The notes beneath the pieces are model-generated. The model was given only the letters and a program-made list of their open reading frames with translations, made no database searches and had not been told where the DNA came from. Shown piece after piece: positions 24,035-34,619 of a stretch of 64,000 nucleotides of DNA. The translations under genes and the position numbers were made by a program. The stretch's first letter is position 1; each line of letters starts with the position of its first letter. Source of the stretch: Vitis vinifera (lineage: Eukaryota > Streptophyta > Magnoliopsida > Vitales > Vitaceae); the NCBI RefSeq assembly GCF_030704535.1, contig NC_081810.1, positions 8,070,501-8,134,500 on the forward strand, given 5' to 3'.

Positions 24035-27000
24035 ATGAATCGTTTCTAGATGTCAAAAGATAGAAGATCAAAAGACTATGAGGATGGGGTTGAAAATTTT
24101 ATTTCATTTGCAGTTCAAAATTCTGCAAATCAAAACTCCATCAAATTCCCATGTCTACAGTGTGGAAATTTGATCTTCAATACTCCTCAAAAGATTAGAG
24201 AACACCTATTCTTTTATGGAATTGACCAAAGTTACCATACTTGGTTTTGGCATGGGAAGGCAGCTCTAAGTAGTAGACCCCCAACTACAAGGGTTGAATG
24301 TTTTGATAGAATTCATATTGGTAATGTGGATCATACAGTAGAAATGGTTGAAGCTGCACAAGATGATTGTAAGGCTAATCCAAAATTATTTGAAAGGTTG
24401 CTTGAAGATGTTGAAAAACCTTTGTATCCTGATTGCAAAAACTTCACCAAATTATATGCTTTAGTTAAATTATACAATATGAAAGGAAGATATGGGTGGT
24501 CTGATAAAAGCTTCTCCGAGCTATTAAGCTTACTTGGTGATATGTTGCCTGTAAACAATGAGTTGCCATTGTCTATGTATGAAGCAAAAAAAAACATTGA
24601 ATGCATTGGGAATGGAATATGAAAAAATACATGCATGTCCCAATGATTGCATACTTTTTAGGAATGAGTTAAAAGATGCATCTTCATGTCCTACATGTGG
24701 AGCTTCAAGGTGGAAGGTGAATAGAAGAGGAAGCAAAAAGAGTAAAGGAGTTCCTGCTAAAGTGATGAGGTATTTTCCACCTATCCCACGAATTAAAAGA
24801 ATGTTTCAGTCCTCAAAAATTGCAAAATACCTCATATGGCATGCAGAAGGTGGAGAATTTGATGGAAAAATGTGTCATCCATCCGACTCGCCATCATGGA
24901 AGGTAATTGACCATAGATGGCCTGATTTTGCTGCAGAACCTAGAAACCTTAGACTTGCCATTTCAGCAGATGGCATAAATCCCCATAGTTCTTTGAGCAG
25001 CAGGTATAGTTGTTGGTCAGTTGTCATGATCACTTATAGCCTTCCACCGTGGTTGTGCATGAAGAGAAAATTTATGATGTTATCTTTGTTAATATCGGGT
25101 CCACAACAACCTGGAAATGACATAGATATCTATTTAGCATCATTGATTGAGGACCTTAAAACCTTGTGGGAGATAGGGGTAGAAGCTTATGATGCATATC
25201 AAAGAGAGGTCTTTCCATTAAGGGTTGTTCTATTATGGACAATAAATGACTTTCCTGCATATGGAAACTTATCTGGTTGCACAGTCAAAGGATATTTAGC
25301 TTGTCCAATATGTGGACCGGAAACCTATTCACATAGGTTGAAGCATGGGAGAAAGAACTCATTTACAAGCCACAAACGTTTTCTTCCATGCAATCATCCT
25401 TTTAGAAAACATAGAAAGGCATTCAATGGTGAGCAGGAGTTTCGATCACCTCCACAACCATTAAGTGGAGAGGAAATACTATTGAAAATGAATGCCATTT
25501 GTAATTCATGGGGGAAAAAAGGGAAAGACATGAAAAATCCAATGTGACTTATACCAATTGTTGGAAGAAAAAGTCTATATTCTTTGAACTTGAGTATTGG
25601 AGATATTTGCATGTTCGTCATAATTTGGATGTAATGCACATTGAGAAAAATGTTTGTGAAAGCATCATTGGTACATTACTTAACATCCCAGGAAAGACAA
25701 AAGATGGACTCTATTCTCGTCTAGACCTTATAGACATGGGCTTAAGGTGTGAACTGGCACCAAGGTTTGAATCGAATCGAACTTACCTTACGCCTGCATG
25801 TTATACATTGTTTAGAAAGGAGAAGAAAGTATTTTGTCAAACTTTAGCTAAGTTAAAGGTTCCTGAAGGGTATTGCTCAAACTTTAGAAATCTTGTGTCA
25901 ATGGAAGATTTGAAGCTTTATGGCCTGAAGTCCCATGATTATCATACACTGATGCAACAATTGTTACTAGTGGCATTGCGATCACTTTTTCCAAAGCATG
26001 TACGACATGCTATTGCTAGATTGAGCCTTTTTTTCAATGCTTTATGTAAGAAGGTGGTTGATGTGTCTACATTGGATAAGTTTCAAAATGAACTTGTTGT
26101 GACATTGTGCTTGCTTGAAAAGTACTTTTCGTCATCCTTCTTTGATATCATGATTCATTTAACAGTTCATCTTGTTAGAGAGGTGAGACTTTGTGGACCG
26201 GTTTATTTTATATGGATGTACCCATTTGAAAGGTTCATGAAAGTATTAAAGGGTTATGTGCGAAACCGTAACCACCTTGAAGGTTGCATTGTTGAATGCT
26301 ACATTGCAGAGGAAGCTATTGAATTTTGTACAGAGTACTTATCAAATGTGGATGCAATTGGAGTTCCTAGTAGCACTAATGTTGACCATAAAGTTGGGGC
26401 GCCTATTCCTGGAGGTCATATCACCAAAGTTGATTGTAATTTGTTGTTGCAAGCACATCATTATGTGTTGGAAAATACAACTATCATCCAACCTTATATC
26501 GAGTAAGGGTCAACTATTTTGATTTTATGTGTAGATTACTTAAACTAATTTTGGAAACTTATTGTTACTTTCTTATACATATCTTATAGAGAACACATGA
26601 AATGGTTGAAATTGAACAATCCTCGTCAATCTAAGAGACAAAAGTGGCTACAAGAAGAACACATGTGAACATTCACTCATTGGTTGCGAAAAAATGTATT
26701 GAATTTATTCTAAAAATTGCACCATTCTTAGCACTAATCATAAAAAATATTAATAACTATGGTCCATTCTAATAGGTAGAAGTTGCCATTGCTGACAAAG
26801 AACCTATATCTGAAACCTTAAGATGGATGGCACATGGTCTTACCCACTACGTGGCCAAGTATCATGGCTATGTTATAAATGGGTGTCAGTACAATACAAA
26901 AGACCGTGATGAGTTACGAGTTACCCAGAATAGTGGAGTTAGCATTGTAGCAACAACAATGCAAATTTCTAGTGCCAAGGATAAGAATCCAGTATTTGGT

Positions 27001-27411
27001 GAGCTATGTTTCTATGGTATTATTACTGAGATATGGGATCTTGATTATACCATGTTTAGGATTCCAGTTTTCAAATGCAATTGGGTTGATAATAAGAGCG
27101 GCATCAAAGTTGATGAGTTTGGGTTGACATTAGTTGACTTCACTAAGATGGCTCATAAATCAGATCCATTTATTTTAGCCTCCCAAGCCAAGCAAGTATT
27201 CTATGTACAAGACCAACTTGATCCAAGATGGTCAGTTGTTTTGTCAACTCCTGAAAGGGACTTCTCATTTTCAGCAAAGGATTCTGATGACTTCATAGAT
27301 AATTCTATTGAACACCATCCTCTCATTACCACCTTGGCACAAGTTGAATCATTTGATACAATGGATGACTCTGATGTCATTTGCATTCGAGGAGACTGTG
27401 ATGGATTCTAG
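24035..27411 (+). pseudogene. CACTA TNP2-type transposase, disrupted
   Basis: An upstream ATG at 24035 is followed by TAG (24047-24049) exactly where the family has W in the R-S-W-M-S-K-D start; the longest frame restarts at 24050. Domains in order: transposase-associated (SKDRRSKDYEDGVENFI, FPCLQCGN), TNP2 core (YEKIHACPNDCILFRNE, ASRWK, then LRLAISADGINPHSS and LLWTINDFPAYGNLSG with the acidic residues, and LHVRHNLDVMHIEKNVCESI), DUF4218 (YFSSSFFDIMIHLTVHL), then DUF4216 in the last exon (26776-27411, ending at TAG). Frame breaks: one extra A in an A9 run at about 24586-24594, another shift near 25512-25545, and a TGA in the exon at 26589-26696 (EEHM then stop). The enzyme would cut at the cactac ends. 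This copy is dead but recently so, since long frames survive. Confidence 0.9.
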
Positions 27412-27886
27412 ATTGATAACAAATCTTCTATGTAACTAAATTTATGACCTTGTTGTTTTGTTGTGAAGGTTGTAACTATCCCATTAACTTGTTAATATTG
27501 AAATTCTGCATTTCAGTAAATAGTTTATTTATTTTCTAAGTGGATTAAATTCATCATGTTTCTAAATTTATTGATTCCCTATTTCATGATTATTATTATA
27601 CACATATCTTAGAGTGATCTAAAGGGTAATACAAGGATATCAATTTGTCTCAGCTCAAAGCTTATGATTTCTAGTTCCATAAGAAAAAAGTTTGGTGAGG
27701 ATCTTCTAGTAAGTTTTTATTATTATTATTTTTAAATATTTCATGACAACATGTGAATATTGTTATCTAGCATGTAAAATGTTCCTAGTATGTTCATGTT
27801 ACTAATATGAGTTCATGTTATAAAAAATTCAATTTTACTTGCAATTAATGGGTATACTTATCATTTCTCATTGATGTGTTATAGGC

Positions 27887-30800
27887 ATGGATTCAAAGGA
27901 AGAGAAAACCCCTTCACAAAAAAAATATAGAGGGACAACAAGGAAATCCATGATTATAAGGAATAGGAATAGAGGGATAAAGTTGGTCATAAAGTACAAT
28001 GCTGATGGTATCTATGTAGGAGAATCTTCTGTGCACCTAACAAGCTACTTAGGTGTATTGGCACGTACGATGGTACCAATCAGATATAACACATGGCGAG
28101 ATGTCCCTGAACAATTGAAGGATAAGTTGTGGGACTCTATTGAGGTTACTTTTTTTTTTTAACATAAATAAGTTTTCTACAATCTCTATATTTCTTTCAA
28201 ATTTTGAGAAACTAATGACTTTATAATTTGTAGATTGCTTTTACATTAGACAAGAAAAGCAGAAGGAATTGTATGCTTACATTGGGAAAATGTTTTCGAT
28301 CTTTTAAGAACACGTTGACTGTGAAACATATTCTTCCTTTCAAAGATGAGCCAGAGCTTCTTAAGAAACCACCAACTGAATATCATTTTATCGATGATGA
28401 AGATTGGAATATTTTTGTGAAAAATAGGTTGTCTGAAAAATTCCAGGTACAAATACAATTAACATTAAACATACTACATGCATCCACATATATATACTAA
28501 GCATCCATTTTAATTTGTAGGAATATAGGGAAGTACAAAAACAGAGAAGAAAGAAGCATATATATAATCATCATCTAAGTAGAAAAGGGTATGTTGGACT
28601 TGAAGAAGAGATGGTAAGTTTTTGTTAATTCTTATAGTGGTTTAATTTTGTATGATTGTATAAGTAATGAAGGAATATTTTATATGGGTTTCTTAATTGT
28701 TTCTTTTCTGACAAAAAAATAGAAATAAAACCACATGTGTCATCTAATAACTATCTTTAATTTTCCATTTCTATTAGATGATTGAAGTTGGCTCCACAGA
28801 AAGCATTGATAGAAGTTTACTTTGGAAGAGGGCAATGCAAAAAAAAGATGGCAGCTATGATGATGTGGTCCTACCGGTAGTGGAAAAAATAGTAAGTAGA
28901 CATTTTGTACCCAAAAATCACATCTTTAAACACCTTATTTGGTTTTACTTATTTGAAAGTTAACTTCATAACTTCCTTTTGTTTTAGGATGAATTGATGA
29001 AAGAGTCTCAAGAGAGTGGCATAAGCTATAGTGGGAGCAATGACATACTTTCTCAAGCACTAGGTACTCCTGAGTATACTGGTCGGGTTCGAGCTAAAGG
29101 GAAGCACTACACACGCTTGGACAATATTTCAATAGTATGTCAGAACGTGTTGTGAGGGATATTTTAAAAGCAACTCAAGAACGTCAAGTTAAGTTTGAGG
29201 CTGATGTGTTAGCGAGACTATCTCAGATAGGAGTTGCTACACCATAACCTAATGTGAGTAGTTCCAACATGAAATCAAAACTGTTGCTTCTACCAGAAGT
29301 AGTGGAGAAACCAATTCGTAAAGTTGAGGAAGAGACCTTACCTGTGAAAATAGAACCACACATGAAGGTGTGTTATTTTTAGTTTACATTTCCTAGTTCA
29401 ATGACGTAATTGTCACAAATTCCTAGATAATTTTCATAAATAATTTCTTCCAATTGCTTTTATTTTTGTTAGATTGATACTTACATTTTAGGTAGATTCT
29501 ATTACAGTATAATTACTACTAGTAATATTCTATTCCACTACAACTATTACTTATAAAATATGTAACTTTATGTCTTAAATATAGCCCTAACATAGTCAAT
29601 GCACTTTAAGCTTCATTTATTGATTATTTTTTTATATTGAAATTAACAATTTAATTTACTTTTGAAGGCAAGAAAATGTGAGTTGGCAGTAGGGACTAGA
29701 GAAAATACAGTGGCTGGTGGAACAATTGTAATGGATTGTGGTCCCAACTACCTAGTTGTTTTGGATGCTCCCTATGAGTCAAATACACCACTTCCTATTC
29801 CCATTCCTGGACAAGCTACAACAGTTGGAGCGGCAGTGGGCTACCAAGTTTTATGGCCAACCCATTTAGTCAATTTGAGTACTAAATTCATTAAAGTGTG
29901 TTATTTTCATTTGCAATAGTTTATAAAGATATGTATATCATTTGAAAACATGGTGCTTTCTTTTATAGGGATCTCACATAGGGAAAAGACAAAAAACAAC
30001 AGAAAATGACTTGAAAATTGGTGAAAACCCTCAAGATATCAACAATTTTGATGCATTAGTAGGTCTCATGCTAAATGAGGGGAAAGCACAAGGTGTGGAG
30101 GTCCCAAATGATGTATTTGGCGAGAGTTTTAAGACCTTCCTTATGAAAGAAAACATGGATATGATAAATTTCATTTAAGGAAGTGTCGGCTAATTGTGTC
30201 ATATATTATATATGGTAAATAATTTTATAACTTGCTAATGTGTGTTAATATATATATATATATATATATATATAAGTAAAATGGTCATTTCTTATCAAGG
30301 TATGTGGAATTTAAACAGGCACCTACAGAAAAAGTTAAGTGATGCAAGGCTCATTGAACGATTTGCTTTTATCAATCCAGCTTTAGTCTCTAAAGCTGGA
30401 ATGGGTGAGACAACAAAGGAAAATAGGTCAAGGTTGATTGCAAATCGTTTAATGCATGCAAAGCGTGCTGACTACATTTTTATTCCATATAACCCTGAGT
30501 AAGTTATGAAAAATATTAAGTTTTTTTTTAATGCTAAATAGCTTAATCAATGCTAATTACTAAATAATATCTAATGTACTATTGTAGTTTCCACTGGGTC
30601 TTGGTGGCATTGGATATGAGGACAATGACTGCGTACTACCTTGATCCGATGCAAAAGCAACCATGTGATGATCTTAAGGAAATTGTTAACATGTAAGTGT
30701 CTTCATTTCCATACTTGAATAAAGTGCATAGTATCTAAAATGTTAATTTTCTTTTCCATGTAGGGCACTACGAATTCATCCACCAGAGAAACAAAGATCA

Positions 30801-31272
30801 TCAAAGAGGAAGCCGACATGGGTAAAAGTAGTGGTAAGTTACTTGGTTAGAGTAAGATATATCATATGACCACTTATATCAACCCTAAAATTTGAATATG
30901 GTTTTATGTTTTGTCACTTAGATAATAATGACATAAAACATCATGATATTAATGTTTTTATGGTACCATAATTCATATGTGTGCCTATAGTGCCCAAGAC
31001 AACTAGGAAGTGTGGAGTGTGGTTATTATGTGATGAGATACATGAAAGATATAATTGTTGATCCAAGCCTCCTATCCACAAAGGTATATACTCATTAATA
31101 AATTTTATTAGTTTCTATACTTTAGTAATTTTTTGTTAACTTAACTAATCATCATGTATGTACAATTAATTATTAGTTTAAAGGGAAAAAATCGTATAGT
31201 GAAGTTGAACTTAATGAAGTACAATCTGAGTGGGTTATGTTGGCAACTCAATTGATTCTTACCCATGCCTGA
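27887..31272 (+). pseudogene. Second CACTA gene: Transposase_24-like protein with C-terminal Ulp1 protease domain
   Basis: The exons read 27887-28144, 28234-28446, 28521-28613, 28778-28891, 28988-29367, 29668-29895, 29969-30178, about 30290-30498, 30588-30692, 30764-30833, 30991-31082 and 31177-31272. The N-terminal half has NRNRGIKLVIKYNADGIYVG, KKHIYNHHLSRKGYVGLEEE and LSQALGTPEYTGRVR, as in plant En/Spm accessory transposases (PF03004 type). Next comes a DUF8039-like stretch (KCELAVGTRENTV, NTPLPIPIPGQATTVG). The C-terminal domain is an Ulp1/C48 cysteine peptidase: FHWVLVALDMRTMTAYYLDP (His, Asp) and GSVECGYYVMRYM (Cys) survive. Breaks: a frame change near 29110, TAA near 29247, and TAA at 30176-30178 before the Ulp1 part. 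Alternatively these are two genes, an accessory transposase and a Ulp1 ORF. Ulp1 domains cleave SUMO-like conjugates; their role in transposons is unknown. Confidence 0.8.
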
Positions 31273-31499
31273 AGGTATAAATTAACATCTATAATGCTTG
31301 ATTTTCATTATTAATGAAGTCTTGAATGGACTAATTTTTTTAATTTACCATCTTATGTATGCAGATGCCCTCATTTCAGTCCAGTAAGAGTTGTAGATCA
31401 CATTTTGACGATTCTCATAAGTTCTCATCTCATGATAAGTAATTTTTTCCTCCATAGTGATAGAATATAATAGTTTTATACATAAACTATTTCAATATA

Positions 31500-31870
31500 A
31501 AAAATCAAATTATTACATCATCACCAATGTTGTTACATGGAGAAGTTATTTTTGTTATTGTTGTATGGAGAAGAAGCATATAATTTGGGAACTCAATAAA
31601 TCAAATTATTATATCATGATCATCAATGTTGTCATTATTATTGTTGTTGTTGCATAGAGAAGTTGTTATTGTTATATATTTGGACTAAACAAATCAAATT
31701 ATTACTAATATAATTATCACCATCGATCATCAATGTTATTGTTATTGTTATTGTTGTTGTTGTTGTTACATGGAGAAATTGTTATTGTTGTATGTAGAAA
31801 TTGTTATTGTTGTATGGAGAAGTTATTGTTGTTGGAAAGGTTGTTGTTGGATGGAGGGATGGTAGAGAGC
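31500..31870 (+). repeat. Degenerate GTT/ATT-rich minisatellite
   Basis: Trinucleotide runs (ttgttgttgttgttg) alternate with a recurring unit of about 25-30 bases containing tggagaa and gttattgttgt. At least five diverged units are visible. It lies between the Ulp1 exons and the CACTA right end. Confidence 0.7.
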
Positions 31871-32989
31871 TTTTTTTTGTGTAGGGTTAATTATTATATT
31901 TGGGTTATAATTTTGGAATTGAAAATAAAGGCAAGTTTTAGAATGGTTGTTATTATGACATTTAACCAATGATTTGTAGGTTTCTATTGCCTTGGTTGTG
32001 CTCTTTTAATTTTTAGTTTAATACTCTTTTTTTCCTTATGGAATGTTATTAGTTAACTAAATTTGGTAATATAGGAAAGTTGTAAAAAGAAATTAAGGCA
32101 TTTGCAAATGCTTAATATTAAATGTCTTATATTACTAGATATGATGATTTATGATTGAAACTAATTATAAACCATACCTACTGGTATATTCATATATTTA
32201 TTTATGAGAAATGAGTTTGATATGTTAGACATAGATAAGAAAATATTATATTACATTCCATATTGTAGAATTTATACCATTGAAAGCCTAACTTGTTTCC
32301 TCTAACTTAATAATGAACTAAAAAAGTATTTTAATATTTTATAAACAAGTATCAAATTAAACAATTTTTCATCTTCATTGAAGCATAACATCTCATTAAA
32401 TACCAAGTTATTCTCATTTGCACTTCTTTCATGGACCATTCATAGATTTAGATTTAACTTTCATTGCATGTATATTAACTAAACATAATTTGTTTCTTCT
32501 ATTAATTTTTTTTTTAAATGTATACAGGTAAAAGATTTCAAGTTCAGGAGTGGATATGCAACCAACAAAAATACTTTTGGCTATAAATACTTTTGGCTTC
32601 TTCTTCTTCTTGTTGTAATATTATTTTTGATAAGGAATTTGGAGACCTTGTTTTTTGGTACATGTGTACTTGTTTTATATATGTTGAAGTTGGAAAATAT
32701 GCTTGTAAATATTTTGATACATTTACAAATTTGCGTATTAATTAACTATGTAGACATTAGTTCTTTATCATTATATTATTCCCAAATTTATTCAATTTCT
32801 TTTGGAAGATGTAGTTATTAATATTGAAGTTATTGTTTGGTACTTTATAAATAATCATGCAGCCAAAATTATATATAACAAGACATACAAAATATATCAT
32901 TTCAACAGGGGGATTTTCAATATTATTATCCACATAAGATGACACTTTTTTTAGTGTCGAAATAGACAAATGATATTTTGGTCATTCCT
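31871..32989. other. CACTA 3' interior, no gene recognised
   Basis: AT-rich non-coding sequence before the right subterminal repeats. No protein similarity was seen. Confidence 0.5.
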
Positions 32990-33180
32990 TGGCGCTAGTG
33001 TAAGTGTTAACATAGGTAGATCAATATTGACGTTTTTTAACGTGTTAATATAAACCAATCAACAATGACGCTGTCTAGAAGCGACATGGTTGCCTGCACC
33101 TATTCCTTGACAGAGACGAAAAGGACGCTTTCGAGAAGCGTCATCGTATACATTTATTGACGCCTAAAAAGCGTCATTAT
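32990..33180. repeat. CACTA right subterminal repeats
   Basis: Repeated tggcgct, tgacgttttt, gacgctg, gaagcgaca, gacgctttcg, gaagcgtca and gacgcc words occur, several as gacgctttcgagaagcgtc-type palindromes. They match the left-end set. Confidence 0.7.
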
Positions 33181-33542
33181 TACCCTTTTTCTTATAGTGT
33201 AACCTATTTTTTGTTATCATATTTGCATCTCCCTTATAATAAATTAAACTATGTTATAATATATTGTAACGTTAGTGTATAATGATTCTTGCTACACTGG
33301 CTGGATATCTCAAAAGAAATGGTTGGGTTTTGTTAATTCATCATTTTGATTGTCTTCATTAACGGGAAATTTGAGTTGCTTAGGAAGTTCTTTAGCCATG
33401 TTTAGAAGATATGGCAAAAGGTTTTAAATGAAAGGCAAAAAGGAGCTTCCAATTGTTTCTATTTTACATGCCAGATTATGCCTCTGTTTTCGTGGATGCT
33501 GATTTGGGTTGCTTTATCTTGTAGGAAGCACTTTTGCATTGG

Positions 33543-33619
33543 CTACAACCATTTGATCTTTGATCATGGATGTTGATTTGGGTTGCTTTATCTTGTAAGT
33601 GGTTGCCTTATAAGCAACT
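33543..33619 (+). repeat. Copy 3 of the ~75-bp hAT-internal repeat (copy 2 is a partial at 33493-33525)
   Basis: Nearly identical to 15249-15322. It runs directly into the BAG-like fragment and contains a splice-acceptor-like tatcttgta. The partial copy upstream shares gatttgggttgctttatctt. Confidence 0.8.
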
Positions 33620-33622
33620 ATG

Positions 33623-33756
33623 AATGGTGGGACTACTGTTGAGGGCAAGGAGTTTGTTGTCTTAACGAAGTTGCTTATGAGGCAATTATTGAAATTGGAT
33701 GGCATCGAGACTGAAAGAGAAGCAAAAGTGTAGAGAAGGGCTGAGGTTAGTAGCCA
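33623..33756 (+). pseudogene. Captured BAG-family co-chaperone fragment
   Basis: The frame contains GGTTVEGKEFVVL, then LLMRQLLKLDGIETE, REAKV, an in-frame TAG (33731-33733) and RRAEV. In plant BAG1-4 proteins the BAG domain ends with a pattern L-L-M-x-Q-L-x-K-L-D-x-I-x-x-x-G-x-x-K-x-x-R-(K/R)-x-x-V, so the match is in register. The TAG sits where Q is usual. Family knowledge: this domain binds Hsc70; the needed helices are mostly missing. It lies between the CACTA right end and the hAT right end, so it was carried by the hAT. The gtttgttgtcttaa segment is repeated at about 33650, 33775 and 33803. Confidence 0.65.
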
Positions 33757-34275
33757 ATGCAAAAGTGCCAAGGAGTTTGTTGTCTTAACTTTTTTTTTTT
33801 TTAGTTTGTTGTCTTAATAGATAACTTTTTTTTCAAGCTTATTGTGGATGTACAATTTTATATTGTTTCCAAGATCATGAGTCCAGATTTAAATATTTCT
33901 TTACATATGTGGTTTGTTAGTGTGAAACTAATTAAATTTCAGATTAATGCTTGCTTTGTATGAGTTGAATTTTTTTTTTTTTGCAAGATTAGCATACTGT
34001 ACTTGCTGAGTATTATAATCTAAGGAGTACATGTAATTTACTTTTTATGATTGGTATCTAACCGTTAACGGAATAATCGGACCTGGTGTCATTTAAAGAA
34101 AGATATTTTACAACTATTTGGTTTCATCAATAACTCTAGCCCCGCCCCGACAACACACCTAGGACGGGTCGGGTCGGGGATGGGATTGCATACCCCGCCC
34201 CGCCCCAGGTTTGGGACAGGATGGGAAATAACCAAATATTTTGGGACGGAAATGGGATAGGGGTGACCCGTCCTG

Positions 34276-34287
34276 TTGCCATTCCTA
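34276..34287. repeat. hAT right terminal inverted repeat
   Basis: ttgccattccta, an exact inverse complement of 11763-11774, followed by the 8-bp target copy cccagttg. Confidence 0.9.
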
Positions 34288-34295
34288 CCCAGTTG

Positions 34296-34619
34296 GCTCC
34301 ACTAGTGAACCTAACATATCCACACCACCGAGTCTTTGGAGTATTGGATGGATTGCTTGCTTGAAAGTATTCTATAGTGTGTTCCTTTAAATGAATGCAT
34401 ATAATTTCCATACTATTCTTACTTTCTTAAATAACTTTTGCACTTTTCTGCTAAAATGTAATAAATAAGTTTATCATGACATTGTTATGCTTAAAAAACA
34501 AATCCTAAGAAACAATAATGCAAAATTGTTTACTATTTGCATATAGTCTTTGAATCGTCTACTTTTTATATATCGTATTTGATTCATGTGCATCGCATGT
34601 GAACACTTATTAGCATATA
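34296..34619. other. Intergenic right of hAT, no gene recognised
   Basis: The first bases continue the host sequence interrupted by the hAT (SINE-like at 11615-11762). Nothing else was recognised. Confidence 0.4.

Larger units (their letters stand above)
18834..33199 (+). mobile_element. CACTA (En/Spm) transposon, 14.4 kb, nested in the hAT
   Basis: The left end is cactactacaaaaatag and the inverse complement of the right end is cactataagaaaaaggg; both run on to aat[t/a]atgacgcttt, giving imperfect inverted repeats of about 33 bases. Flanks are taa at 18831-18833 and taa at 33200-33202, the 3-bp duplication typical of CACTA. Subterminal repeats of tggcgctt/tgacgc type are scattered over 18870-19075 and 32990-33180. 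Inside are a TNP2-type transposase (24035-27411), a second multi-exon gene with a Ulp1 domain (27887-31272), an antisense peroxidase fragment and a Copia gag fragment. Confidence 0.88.
11763..34287 (+). mobile_element. hAT transposon, 22.5 kb, carrying a nested CACTA and captured gene fragments
   Basis: Both ends carry a perfect 12-bp inverted repeat, taggaatggcaa (11763-11774) and ttgccattccta (34276-34287). Flanking 8-bp sequences cccagctg (11755-11762) and cccagttg (34288-34295) are a target duplication with one transition. GC-rich subterminal DNA full of gaccc/gcccc words occurs at both ends (11795-11945 and 34137-34275). A hAT transposase with a BED finger and a C-terminal dimerisation domain lies at 12760-14943 in the expected orientation. 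Removing the nested CACTA (18834-33199) leaves about 8.2 kb, long for a hAT. The excess holds fragments of an STY-type kinase and of a BAG protein. Confidence 0.85.

Noticed and set aside
30290..31272. A host SUMO protease gene
   Set aside because: The exons lie within exact CACTA borders next to TNP2 and Transposase_24-like sequence; Ulp1 domains are common cargo of plant transposons.
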